This document shows positions 1 to 6,373 of a stretch of DNA of 27,195 nt, in pieces; position 1 is the first letter of the stretch; each line of letters begins with the position of its first letter. A program made the position numbers and the translations under genes. The DNA lies in NCBI GenBank assembly GCA_035628035.1, contig DASPKS010000005.1, forward strand, positions 1 through 27,195, in the 5' to 3' direction. The notes under the pieces are model-generated. The model made no database searches. It was not told the DNA's origin and saw only the letters and a list, made by a program, of their open reading frames with translations. The DNA comes from DASPKS01 sp035628035 (GTDB taxonomy: Bacteria > Bacteroidota > Rhodothermia > Rhodothermales > Rubricoccaceae).

Positions 1-913
1 CGGCGCTCTGGTGCTCCATCCCGAGGTGCGGCGTCTCGACGAGCTTGAGCCCGTCCTCGTACCACGGGAACGGCCCGAACCACCGCTCGAAGCACGCGAC
101 GACGTGCGGCACCTGGCGGAACTGCACGCGGGCCGCCTCGAGGTTGTGGGCGAGCGGCCAGTAGTCGAGCGTGAGTGGGCCGGCCTCGCCTTCGTAGACG
201 TCGCGGAAGTGGGCGTAGGTGCCGGCGTTGACGGCGACGTCATAGTTGTTGATGGGGTTCACGACGGCCCACTCGTAGGTCGTCGTGCCGTCGTCGTGGG
301 CCGTCGTGCGGCGGAGGCGGCCGTTCGAGACGTTCACCATCGAGGACGGGACGGTGATGGCCACGCGCTGGCTGTCTGGCTCGTCGGACTGGTGATCCTT
401 GTTCGGCCACCACGCGCTGGCGCCGAGCCCCTGCACGGCCGTCGCCACCCAGGGGTTGCCCTCCGTGTCGCGCGTCCACACGAACCCGCCGTCCCAGGGC
501 GCCCGGAGGGCGACGCGGGGGCGGCCGTGGTAGTGGACGGTGACGGTGCGGAGCGCGCCCGCCCGCTGCGGCACCGTGAGGGTCACGAAGAACGCGTTCC
601 CGTCGCGGCGGTGCGCGAGGCGCCGCCCGTCCTGCACGACGCTGTCGACGACGAGCGGCTCCTGGAGGTCGAGCTGCATCACGTGCGCGGGCTGGAGCAC
701 GCGGTAGGTGATGGCGTTGTGCCCGCGGATGGTGCTGTCGGACGGGCTGACGCGGACGTGGAGGTCGTAGAACGTGACGTCCCACCACGCACGCTCCGGG
801 GTGATGGAGCCACGGAGGGTGTCGGCGCGGGTGGGGGGCGGCGCGGGCTGGGCCGCCGCAGGCACGATCGCGAGCGCGAGGAGGCTGGCCAGCAGGAGGG
901 TTCTCGGCAGCAT
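1..913 (-). CDS. M1 family metallopeptidase, N-terminal part (cut by window edge)
   Basis: The reading frame opens at the ATG at 913 and is still open at base 1, giving about 304 residues. It begins with a Sec signal peptide (MLPRTLLLASLLALAIVPAAA, cleavage after AAA-Q), so the enzyme is exported. Residues ~35-230 match the beta-sandwich N-terminal domain of M1 aminopeptidases, with stretches such as WWDVTFYDLHVRVSP and WWPNKDHQSDEPDSQ. The last residues, LVETPHLGMEHQSA, correspond to the exopeptidase substrate-binding motif (GAMEN class, here GMEHQ). The zinc site HExxH would lie just beyond the edge and is not seen. The family removes N-terminal amino acids from peptides; a periplasmic or surface role in peptide use is inferred. 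The GMEHQ variant is known among bacterial M1 members. It is the last gene on this strand before tmRNA. Confidence 0.9.
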   Translation of the reverse strand, partial: MLPRTLLLASLLALAIVPAAAQPAPPPTRADTLRGSITPERAWWDVTFYDLHVRVSPSDSTIRGHNAITYRVLQPAHVMQLDLQEPLVVDSVVQDGRRLAHRRDGNAFFVTLTVPQRAGALRTVTVHYHGRPRVALRAPWDGGFVWTRDTEGNPWVATAVQGLGASAWWPNKDHQSDEPDSQRVAITVPSSMVNVSNGRLRRTTAHDDGTTTYEWAVVNPINNYDVAVNAGTYAHFRDVYEGEAGPLTLDYWPLAHNLEAARVQFRQVPHVVACFERWFGPFPWYEDGLKLVETPHLGMEHQSA

Positions 914-968
914 GAGATCGCAGGGGTGGAACGGGGCGTGTGAGTCGCCGTGCTAACGACGTAGCACG

Positions 969-1112
969 CTAACGTAGCGCCCCGGCGTGCGCCGGGCAAT
1001 CGGCCGCCCGCTGGGTCAGGTGGGCGAGGCGGGGCCGGACGCTGGCTAGCTCCACCTCGAACACGAGCGTCGCGCCGGGCGGGCCGGAGCCGGCCTCATC
1101 GTAGTGGCATGA
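969..1112 (-). pseudogene. Remnant of an FKBP-type peptidyl-prolyl isomerase C-terminus
   Basis: On the minus strand a frame ending at the TAG at 971-969 contains YDEAGSGPPGATLVFEVELA. This matches the conserved final strand of FKBP isomerases, which usually reads roughly Y-G-x-G-IPP-x-ATL-x-F-x-VEL. Upstream in the same frame the similarity stops, and no ATG, GTG or TTG start is found before the tmRNA terminator at 1203-1241. The rest of the FKBP domain, including the FDSS and GW(E/D) regions, is absent. I therefore read it as a decayed gene end. A chance match in GC-rich DNA is possible, but the run of matching positions is long. Confidence 0.4.
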
Positions 1113-1202
1113 TGCAGGAGTCTCCCAGCTCAGGCGCTCGCCAGCGCGTCGAACCGCGTGGGTCCGCGCGCCGCCGCATCCTCTGAGGGGCCAGAACGCA
1201 AC

Positions 1203-1241
1203 AAAAAAGCCCCTCAGCGCGTGAGGGCGCGCCGAGGGGCT
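1203..1241 (-). terminator. Rho-independent terminator of tmRNA
   Basis: Read on the minus strand, AGCCCCTC and GAGGGGCT form a perfect 8-bp stem (1241-1234 with 1215-1208) around an 18-base loop. It is followed at once by a T run (1208-1203). It starts 9 bases after the encoded tmRNA 3' end. Confidence 0.85.
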
Positions 1242-1249
1242 TCAGAGGG

Positions 1250-1617
1250 TGGAGATGCCGGGAGTCGAACCCGGGTCCGAATGAACCTACAGTCCAGGCG
1301 TCTACATGCGTAGTCGGTCTATTCGGGTCTTTGCCCGCGCGGTACGGCCAACCGACCGGGCCCCGCGTGGGCGCAAGCTGATTGGGATTCGCCGCGTCGG
1401 CTCAGCCGGCGCCTAAGCGGCTAGCTCATCAGAGGCGTTGCCTCAAGCCGGACCGATGAGCGGGTCCGGCAGGAGACAGCTAGTCGGCCTTAGGCCGCCA
1501 GCGCGTAAGCGTAGTCGTTCGCAACTACAAGCGTCTCAGCGAGGGTCACGGGCGTGCTGAGAACCGCCCGGCACGCAGCCTGCCGCACAGTCCACCCGTC
1601 GAAACCGGAACATCCCC
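1250..1617 (-). ncRNA. ssrA: tmRNA (transfer-messenger RNA)
   Basis: The RNA rescues stalled ribosomes: it is charged with alanine, enters the A site with SmpB and then serves as a short mRNA that tags the nascent chain for proteolysis. The 5' end GGGGATGTTCCGGTTTCGAC is typical of tmRNA. The 3' end carries the T-arm GGGTTCGACTCCC and the acceptor strand CATCTCC, which pairs with 5' GGGGATG. The tag frame is GCG resume codon then AACGAC..., giving ANDYAYALAA-stop, which ends in the usual protease signal ALAA. Several pseudoknot-like GC stems follow it. The discriminator A is at 1250 and the next three encoded bases are CCC, so the CCA tail is not encoded and must be added enzymatically. The size, about 368 nt, is normal for one-piece tmRNA. 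I see no clear promoter just upstream. Confidence 0.97.
1490..1522 (-). other. tmRNA tag-peptide reading frame
   Basis: Eleven codons, GCG AAC GAC TAC GCT TAC GCG CTG GCG GCC TAA, encode ANDYAYALAA. With the alanine carried by tmRNA itself the appended tag is A-ANDYAYALAA. It keeps the N-terminal AND and C-terminal ALAA of the E. coli tag (AANDENYALAA) and differs in the middle. Confidence 0.92.
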
Positions 1618-1673
1618 AGTCGTTCAAGGAACGACTCTTTGGACGGAGCGGGGCGGCGGCGGTTCCGCCCGCG

Positions 1674-2126
1674 TTAGCCGTTCCCCGTTTCTTCCCGGTC
1701 GCGCTCGCGCGGGGTGCCGAGGACGACGAACCCCTGCCGTTCCAGCGCCGCCGTGAGCGCGGGAAGCACGGCCCTCCGGACGCCGCCCGTCAGGTAGGGT
1801 AGCTTCGACCGGCCCCCGGTAAGGCTATAGCGCCAGGGGTGGAAGAACACGCGGACGAAGCGCTCCCCGACGGGGGCGAGGTCGACCGACACCTCGACGC
1901 GGTAGAGGCCCGTGTTGGAAACCTGTCGGGGCGCCGTCGAGAGCACGTTCGGGGCATCGGCCGGCACCTCGGTCCACCCGGCTTCCGCGAGGGCAGCTCG
2001 AAGGCGGGAGGGCACGTCGGCCGCCGCACCAGCGGGGGTGGCGTGTACCTCGTAGTCCCGATACAAGGGGGACAGGGAAGGCGAGCAGGCCGCGAGGCCA
2101 AGCGTGAGGAGCAGAGCGACGCGCAC
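1674..2126 (-). CDS. Small hypothetical lipoprotein
   Basis: The protein has 150 residues and starts at GTG (2126). It opens with a lipoprotein signal, MRVALLLTLGLAAC, with the lipid-modified cysteine at residue 14, so it should be anchored in an envelope membrane. The rest is a compact alpha/beta-looking domain with alternating strands (GLYRVEVSVDLAPVGERFVRVFFHP) and a C-terminal helix (VRRAVLPALTAALERQGFVVLG). I do not recognise the family. It stands alone: a strong minus-strand terminator lies upstream (2204-2250), so its transcript must begin between there and its start codon. It ends 56 bases before the tmRNA 5' end, in the same direction, so its transcript could run into ssrA. The coding evidence is the signal peptide and the coherent amino-acid composition. 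Confidence 0.75.
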   Translation of the reverse strand: MRVALLLTLGLAACSPSLSPLYRDYEVHATPAGAAADVPSRLRAALAEAGWTEVPADAPNVLSTAPRQVSNTGLYRVEVSVDLAPVGERFVRVFFHPWRYSLTGGRSKLPYLTGGVRRAVLPALTAALERQGFVVLGTPRERDREETGNG

Positions 2127-2203
2127 GCGAGGGGAGACGGTTCCCCGTCAACTTACGGGCCCCCGCTCCTCACCGGAGGGGGATTCGGCGTACGGGAAGG
2201 GCC

Positions 2204-2250
2204 AAAAAGAGAGCCGGGCGGACACGCTCACCCATACGTGTCCGCCCGGC
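2204..2250 (-). terminator. Strong Rho-independent terminator on the minus strand
   Basis: A perfect 14-bp inverted repeat (GCCGGGCGGACACG at 2213-2226, its complement at 2237-2250) encloses a 10-base loop. On the minus strand it is followed by TCTCTTTTT. No such tract follows on the plus strand, so it stops leftward transcription. No protein gene on this strand lies upstream nearby; the closest minus-strand gene, at 4792, reads left but ends 2.5 kb away. Confidence 0.8.
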
Positions 2251-2600
2251 GGGTCAGGGACGGCCAGAGGCCGTATGCACCTTCAGCTCGAGCCGAGCCC
2301 CGGGGGAGGAAGTAGGCCATCCCGAAGCTTCACCCTCTCTCCTAACAACGCCCGTGCCAACTCTAAAGCGGGCCTAGTGCCTCCGGTTCGGCCGGTACCC
2401 CTAGGCCGGGTGTTCAGCCGACTGTACAACGGTGTACACCGGCGGCGAAAGGACGTCTTGGGAGGAAGGCAACCGGGCTGTGAAAACCCGGGCAAGAGGC
2501 CTGTTCGGAGGGGGTGAACGGGCTCGGGAGCGCTCTTGCGGCGTTCGCAGCCTTGGAGCCCCATCCCATCCGGTCGTACCTTCCGGGCTCCCCCGATGTC
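2251..2600 (-). ncRNA. Candidate structured RNA ending at the 2204-2250 terminator
   Basis: The region 2127-2643 has no convincing protein gene on either strand. The terminator at its left end implies a leftward transcript. That transcript would contain several self-complementary elements: ACGGCC-TCT-GGCCGT next to the terminator (2261-2275), the palindromic GGTGTACACC and the overlapping GTACA-N4-TGTAC near 2425-2442, and a GCCCGG/CCGGGC pair around the GTTTTCACA loop near 2475-2495. I looked for the signature segments of RNase P RNA, SRP RNA and tmRNA and found none, so I cannot name it. The 5' end is unknown and the limits given are approximate. It may instead be the leader of the bS22-like gene on the other strand. 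Confidence 0.25.
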
Positions 2601-2643
2601 TCTGCCACGCCGGATCGACCGCCGATCCTGAACCGACCTCAAC

Positions 2644-2739
2644 ATGCCCTGCGGACGCAAGCGCAAGCGCCACAAGATCGCCACCCACAAGCGGAAGAAG
2701 CGGCTTCGGAAGAACCGCCACAAGAAGAAGAACCGCTAA
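2644..2739 (+). CDS. Ribosomal miniprotein of the AURKAIP1/COX24 (bS22/mS38-like) family
   Basis: A 31-residue frame from ATG 2644 to TAA 2737 encodes an extremely basic peptide, MPCGRKRKRHKIATHKRKKR followed by LRKNRHKKKNR. The pattern K-R-H-K-(I/M)-x-T-H-K-R-K-K-R-L-R-K-N-R-H-K-K-K is that of the small COX24/AURKAIP1-domain proteins found across Bacteroidota. They are homologous to mitochondrial mS38 and the short bacterial bS22, which bind small-subunit rRNA. The peptide is complete at the family's usual length. A good plus-strand terminator follows at 2793, so it is a stand-alone transcript. A possible Bacteroidota-type promoter is TTG at 2553 with TACCTT at 2577, but the match is imperfect. 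Function is inferred from the family. Confidence 0.88.
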   Translation: MPCGRKRKRHKIATHKRKKRLRKNRHKKKNR

Positions 2740-2792
2740 GGCCGCGGCCCGCCCGCGCCAGCGACTTCACTCCCGCCCGATGGGCTTCGCAG

Positions 2793-2829
2793 GAGCTGCG
2801 CCTGAGACCCGGGCGCAGCTCTTTGTGTT
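2793..2829 (+). terminator. Rho-independent terminator after the miniprotein gene
   Basis: GAGCTGCGCC (2793-2802) pairs perfectly with GGCGCAGCTC (2812-2821) around a 9-base loop, followed by TTTGTGTT. It lies 54 bases after the miniprotein stop codon. Confidence 0.75.
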
Positions 2830-2913
2830 GCTCTCCGGCTTGGCGGCGCGGCTCCTTGGTGGACCGTATCTTCCGCCGCCCCGCCGGTCGTTGTTTCTCC
2901 CGTTCCCCGTGTT

Positions 2914-3237
2914 ATGAGCAGCAGCTCCCGCTTCGGCACCTACCTCGCCGGCACCCTTGCCGTCGGGGCCGCCGGGTTCGTGCTCGGCCTCCTGCTGGCG
3001 CCCCGTGAGGGGCGCTACACGCGGGACCGCGTGGCGTTCCTCCTCGACCGGTGGACCCGCCAGCTCGGGGGGTTCGTCGACCGCCTCGACGACGGCGCGG
3101 CCGACAGCGAGGGCCGCCGCAACGCCGACGCCGTCATCGCCGACGCCCGTCAGCAGGCGCGGGAGCTCCTCCACGAGGCCGACGCCCTCATGAGCGAGGT
3201 CCGCCAGCGCCGCGCCCACCGCGACGACCCGCGCTGA
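2914..3237 (+). CDS. YtxH domain-containing protein
   Basis: The 107-residue protein has one glycine/alanine-rich membrane segment near the N-terminus (residues ~9-29, ending GLLLAPREGRYTRDRV). It continues into a charged amphipathic helix rich in Asp, Arg, Ala and Gln up to the C-terminus (ADAVIADARQQARELLHEADALMSEVRQRR). The order of hydrophobic hairpin, LLAP-(R/K)-x-G and coiled-coil tail is characteristic of the YtxH family, seen in general stress proteins of Gram-positive bacteria and common in Bacteroidota. The molecular role of the family is unknown. Only 20 bases separate its stop from the next ATG at 3258, so it may share a transcript with the YaaA-family gene and uridine kinase. Confidence 0.8.
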   Translation: MSSSSRFGTYLAGTLAVGAAGFVLGLLLAPREGRYTRDRVAFLLDRWTRQLGGFVDRLDDGAADSEGRRNADAVIADARQQARELLHEADALMSEVRQRRAHRDDPR

Positions 3238-3257
3238 CGCGGCGCCCCGGCCCCGCG

Positions 3258-4154
3258 ATGGTCCGCTTCGCCATCCTCATCCCCAGTGCGGAGGGGAAGC
3301 AGCCCGGCGGCAACCCCCTCGCCCCGGACATGTTCGACTACCGCGCGTCGAACACGTTCAACTTCTTCTCCGAGCTGAACCCCGAGCGCCGCGCGCTTAT
3401 TGACGCCCTACAAAAGCAGATCGCGAAGGGGAAGAAGCTCGACGCGCTTTTCGGGATTCAGGGTGGGGCGCTCGAAGAGGCTCTCGCCGCCAACCGCGCC
3501 CTCTACGACAGCCCCCTCATGGCGGCCATCGACCGGTACGGGCCCGGCTCGATGTACCGCGCGATGGACTTCAGCACGCTCCCGACCGGCGCGCAGCGGC
3601 GCCTCCTCGAGAACGGCGTCATCCTCTCCGGGCTGTTCGGGCTCCTCCGCCCCGACGACCTCATCCCGAACTACCGCCTCAAGATGGAGGCGACCGTTGA
3701 GGGGATCGGGAAGGTCTCGCGGTACTGGCGCGAGCCGCTCTCGGCCCGGCTCAACGCGCTCCTCCGGGGGAAGGTGGTGTGGAACCTCCTCCCGGCCACG
3801 CACGAGGACGCGTGGGTCGACGACGGCTCCTACGACCGGATGTACCGCCTGAAGTTCTTCCGGGCCGAGAAGAAGACGCTCAAGCCCGTCACGCACGAGG
3901 TGAAGGAGCTCCGCGGCGCGCTCGTCCACTTCATCGCGAAGACCGGCGCCGAGCATGTCGAGCTGCTGGAGGACTGGGAGGCCCCGGGCGGCTACGAGCC
4001 GGACTTCAAGGCCTCCGAGCTCGGCCCGCAGGGCGGCACCGTCGTGATGGTGCTCCGGCCGGGGTGGGAGAAGCGCCGCGAGGCCCGCCGCCTCGCCCGC
4101 GCCGAGGCCCCGCCCCCGTCCCGCCCCAGCGAGGACGACGAGGACGAGGAGTAG
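3258..4154 (+). CDS. yaaA: YaaA family peroxide-stress protein (UPF0246/DUF328)
   Basis: The 298-residue product begins MVRFAILIPSAEGKQPGGN, the conserved N-terminus of YaaA proteins (LLxPPSEGK-like). It continues with family blocks such as LFGIQGGALEEALAANR, PAIDRY-like MAAIDRYGPGSMYRAMDFSTL, ILSGLFGLLRPDDLIPNYRLKM and the late YEPDFKASE. In E. coli YaaA limits free iron and protects DNA during peroxide stress, and its fold binds DNA. The frame is open to 3051, but the upstream part overlaps the YtxH gene and lacks family similarity, so the ATG at 3258 is the start. The extreme C-terminus is a variable tail ending in alternating Asp/Glu. Uridine kinase follows after 2 bases, which points to translational coupling. 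Confidence 0.88.
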   Translation: MVRFAILIPSAEGKQPGGNPLAPDMFDYRASNTFNFFSELNPERRALIDALQKQIAKGKKLDALFGIQGGALEEALAANRALYDSPLMAAIDRYGPGSMYRAMDFSTLPTGAQRRLLENGVILSGLFGLLRPDDLIPNYRLKMEATVEGIGKVSRYWREPLSARLNALLRGKVVWNLLPATHEDAWVDDGSYDRMYRLKFFRAEKKTLKPVTHEVKELRGALVHFIAKTGAEHVELLEDWEAPGGYEPDFKASELGPQGGTVVMVLRPGWEKRREARRLARAEAPPPSRPSEDDEDEE

Positions 4155-4156
4155 GC

Positions 4157-4795
4157 GTGTCCGTCGTCATCGGGATCGCCGGGGGGTCCGGCTCGGGGAA
4201 GACCACCGTCCAGCGCCGCATCTTCGAGCGGTTCGGGCCCGGCCGCATCGCGCGCCTCGACCACGACGCGTACTACCGCGACCTCGCGCACCTCCCCCTC
4301 GACGAGCGCGCCCGGTTCAACTTCGACCACCCCGACGCCCTCGAGACGCCCCTCCTCGTCGGCCACCTCGACGAACTCCTCGCCGGGCGGGCCGTCGAGA
4401 AGCCCACGTACGACTTCACCACGCACCGCCGCCGCGCCGAGACCGAGCGCGTCGAGCCGCGCCCGGTCATCATGGTCGAGGGCATCCTCATCCTCGCCGA
4501 GCCGGCGCTCCGCCAGCGGATGGACATCAAGCTCTACGTCGACGCGCCGGACGACGTCCGCCTCATCCGGCGGATCGAGCGGGACCTCCACGAGCGCGGC
4601 CGCTCGCTGGAGGCCGTGCTCGAGCAGTACCGCCGGACCGTCCGCCCGATGCACCTCGAGTTCGTCGAGCCGTCGAAGCGCTACGCCGACGTGATCATCC
4701 CGCGCGGGGGCCACAACGAGGTCGCCATCGCGATGGTGCTCGCCCGCGTGGAGTCGCTCCTCGCCGCCGACGCCCGCGCGCCGCTCCACGGCTAG
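4157..4795 (+). CDS. udk: Uridine kinase
   Basis: The 212-residue enzyme phosphorylates uridine (and cytidine) to the monophosphate with ATP or GTP in pyrimidine salvage. It starts at GTG 4157, two bases after the yaaA stop; the frame reads open further upstream but only as a shadow of yaaA. The Walker A loop GGSGSGKTT is at residues 9-17. The substrate region DHDAYYRDL, the NFDHPDALE segment, the PTYDFTTHRR block, the EGILIL strand and the lid with RLIRRIERDLHERGRS are all present. The protein is complete at family length. Its stop codon TAG overlaps the stop of the oppositely directed coaX in the palindrome CTAG (4792-4795). Confidence 0.95.
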   Translation: MSVVIGIAGGSGSGKTTVQRRIFERFGPGRIARLDHDAYYRDLAHLPLDERARFNFDHPDALETPLLVGHLDELLAGRAVEKPTYDFTTHRRRAETERVEPRPVIMVEGILILAEPALRQRMDIKLYVDAPDDVRLIRRIERDLHERGRSLEAVLEQYRRTVRPMHLEFVEPSKRYADVIIPRGGHNEVAIAMVLARVESLLAADARAPLHG

Positions 4796-5541
4796 CGCCA
4801 CCCCTCTACGAGCAGCCGGATCCCGTCGAGGACAAGGTGGGGGGCGACGGCATCGAACCGGCCTGGCAGGTGGTCGTAGAGGAACGGCCCCCACCCGCCG
4901 GTGAGGACCGTGAACGGCCGCGCGCCTAGCTCATCGGAGACGCGGTCGAGGAGTCCGGCTAGGCCGTCGAGGAAGGGAAAGAGGAGGCCGGCCTGTAGGG
5001 CCTCGGTGGTGGAGCCCCCTATGGGAGACGCCGGAAGGTCGAAGGTGACCTCCGGGAGCTGGGCCGTGCCCCGCGAGAGACTCCGGCGGAGAAGGTCGGG
5101 CCCCGGCGCGATGGCCCCGCCCCGGTACACCCCCTCGCCATCCACCACGTCGAGCGTCCACGCCGTCCCCGCATCGAGCGCGACGACGGGACGGACAACA
5201 CCCTCCGCCGGGCGCCCGAATAGGAGGAATGCGGCGGCGGCAGCCGCGAGGCGGTCTGTACCGAGCGTCTCCGGGGTGCGGTAGCCCATCCTGAACGGGA
5301 GCGGCATGGAGACCGTGAGGAGCACGGGGTCTACGCCGAAGGCCCGTCGTGCGGCGCCGGCCCACGTTGTGGTTTGCGTCGGAACGACGGAGGCCAGCCC
5401 GGCCGCCGAAACGGCGGCTGCTCCGAAGGCCCCCGCCAGACGCCCCGCGTCCTCGAAGGGGAAGCGCTCCACGCGCCACGCGTCCCCGCCGTAGAGGCCC
5501 GCCTTGACGGCGCTGTTGCCGATGTCGAGCGCGAGGAACAT
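4792..5541 (-). CDS. coaX: Type III pantothenate kinase
   Basis: The 249-residue enzyme catalyses the first step of coenzyme A synthesis, pantothenate to 4'-phosphopantothenate. Type III enzymes belong to the ASKHA fold. The diagnostic motifs are the phosphate loop DIGNSAVKAGLY (residues 6-17, Ser in place of the commoner Thr), ETLGTDRLAA (91-100), LDAGTAWTLDVV (122-133) and GGAIAPG (141-147). The protein is complete. It is the last gene of a minus-strand set GT117-birA-coaX and begins 2 bases after the birA stop. coaX beside birA is a common bacterial pairing of cofactor genes. Confidence 0.95.
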   Translation of the reverse strand: MFLALDIGNSAVKAGLYGGDAWRVERFPFEDAGRLAGAFGAAAVSAAGLASVVPTQTTTWAGAARRAFGVDPVLLTVSMPLPFRMGYRTPETLGTDRLAAAAAAFLLFGRPAEGVVRPVVALDAGTAWTLDVVDGEGVYRGGAIAPGPDLLRRSLSRGTAQLPEVTFDLPASPIGGSTTEALQAGLLFPFLDGLAGLLDRVSDELGARPFTVLTGGWGPFLYDHLPGRFDAVAPHLVLDGIRLLVEGWR

Positions 5542-5543
5542 GG

Positions 5544-6368
5544 TCAGCCGGCCAGGGCAAGCGTGACCTCGCCCGCGTGCACGTGCACCTCACTGTCCCG
5601 AGTGGCGAGGCGGAGGGCGCCGTCGGGCGCGAGGCCGGCGAAGGTGCCTGTGAGGGCGGGCCGGGGGCCATGCGGAAATGAAACGGTGACCGCTTTGCCG
5701 AGGCCAGCGGCGTGCGCTTCGAACGCGGCGAGCAGCGCCGCCCGCCCACCCCCAAGCAGGGCGTCGTAGCGGCGTTCGAGGGCGAGGAGCACGCCGGCCA
5801 GCAGCGCGGCGCGGTCGAGCGGACGCCCGAGCACGAGGGCCAGCGAGGTCGCCCGGTCCTCGATCTCCGGGGGGAGCGTCTGCTCGTTCACGTTGAGCCC
5901 GACGCCGAGGATCACGACCGGTCTGCCGTCGCCGCTCGTCCTCGCCTCGGCGAGGAGGCCCCCTGCCTTTCGGCCCCCGAAGAGGAGATCGTTCGGCCAC
6001 TTGAGCCGGGGGGCGTGCGGGGCCACGTGCGGCGCCGCTGCCTCGGCCACAGCCACGCCGGCCATGAGCGGGAGGAGCCCGAGCGCGTCGGGCGGCAGGG
6101 CGGGTCGGAGGACGAGCGAGAAGAGGAGGCCCTGCCCCGGCGCGTCGACCCAACTGCGCCCGTACCGGCCCCGGCCGGCCGTCTGGTGGTCCGCCATGAC
6201 GAGAGCCCCCTCCGGGGCGCCCGCCTCCGCCCACCGGGTAGCCTCGGCGTTCGTGGAGGGGGTTTCCTCGAACGCGCGGACGGCGCGGCCGAAGCGGGCC
6301 GTCCGAAGGAGGGGCGCGAGCGCGTGCGCGAGGGGCGGAGCGGGTTCGGCGAGGCGCGCGCGGGCCAT
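5544..6368 (-). CDS. birA: Biotin--[acetyl-CoA-carboxylase] ligase (monofunctional BirA)
   Basis: The 274-residue enzyme activates biotin to biotinyl-AMP and attaches it to the carrier lysine of acetyl-CoA carboxylase and related enzymes. Visible motifs are ETPSTNAEA (residues 35-43), the biotin/AMP loop QTAGRGRYGRSW (62-73), KWPNDLLF (123-130) and RKAGGLLAE (133-141), followed by VVILGVGLNVN and a C-terminal SH3-like cap ending GEVTLALAG. There is no N-terminal winged helix, so it should not repress biotin genes as E. coli BirA does. The ATG at 6368 is chosen because the frame upstream is only a shadow of the GT117 gene. The gaps are 5 bases to the GT117 stop and 2 to coaX, a tight operon. 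Confidence 0.94.
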   Translation of the reverse strand: MARARLAEPAPPLAHALAPLLRTARFGRAVRAFEETPSTNAEATRWAEAGAPEGALVMADHQTAGRGRYGRSWVDAPGQGLLFSLVLRPALPPDALGLLPLMAGVAVAEAAAPHVAPHAPRLKWPNDLLFGGRKAGGLLAEARTSGDGRPVVILGVGLNVNEQTLPPEIEDRATSLALVLGRPLDRAALLAGVLLALERRYDALLGGGRAALLAAFEAHAAGLGKAVTVSFPHGPRPALTGTFAGLAPDGALRLATRDSEVHVHAGEVTLALAG

Positions 6369-6373
6369 CGCCC

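Noticed and set aside
2251..2640. RNase P RNA, SRP RNA or 6S RNA in the gap before the miniprotein
   Set aside because: I found no GAGGAAAGTCCGGGC/ACAGAAA segments of RNase P and no GGAA tetraloop with AGCAG of SRP; 6S cannot be judged by eye, so no name was given.
3051..3257. N-terminal extension of the YaaA-family protein
   Set aside because: It overlaps the YtxH gene and lacks similarity; the family begins at the ATG at 3258.
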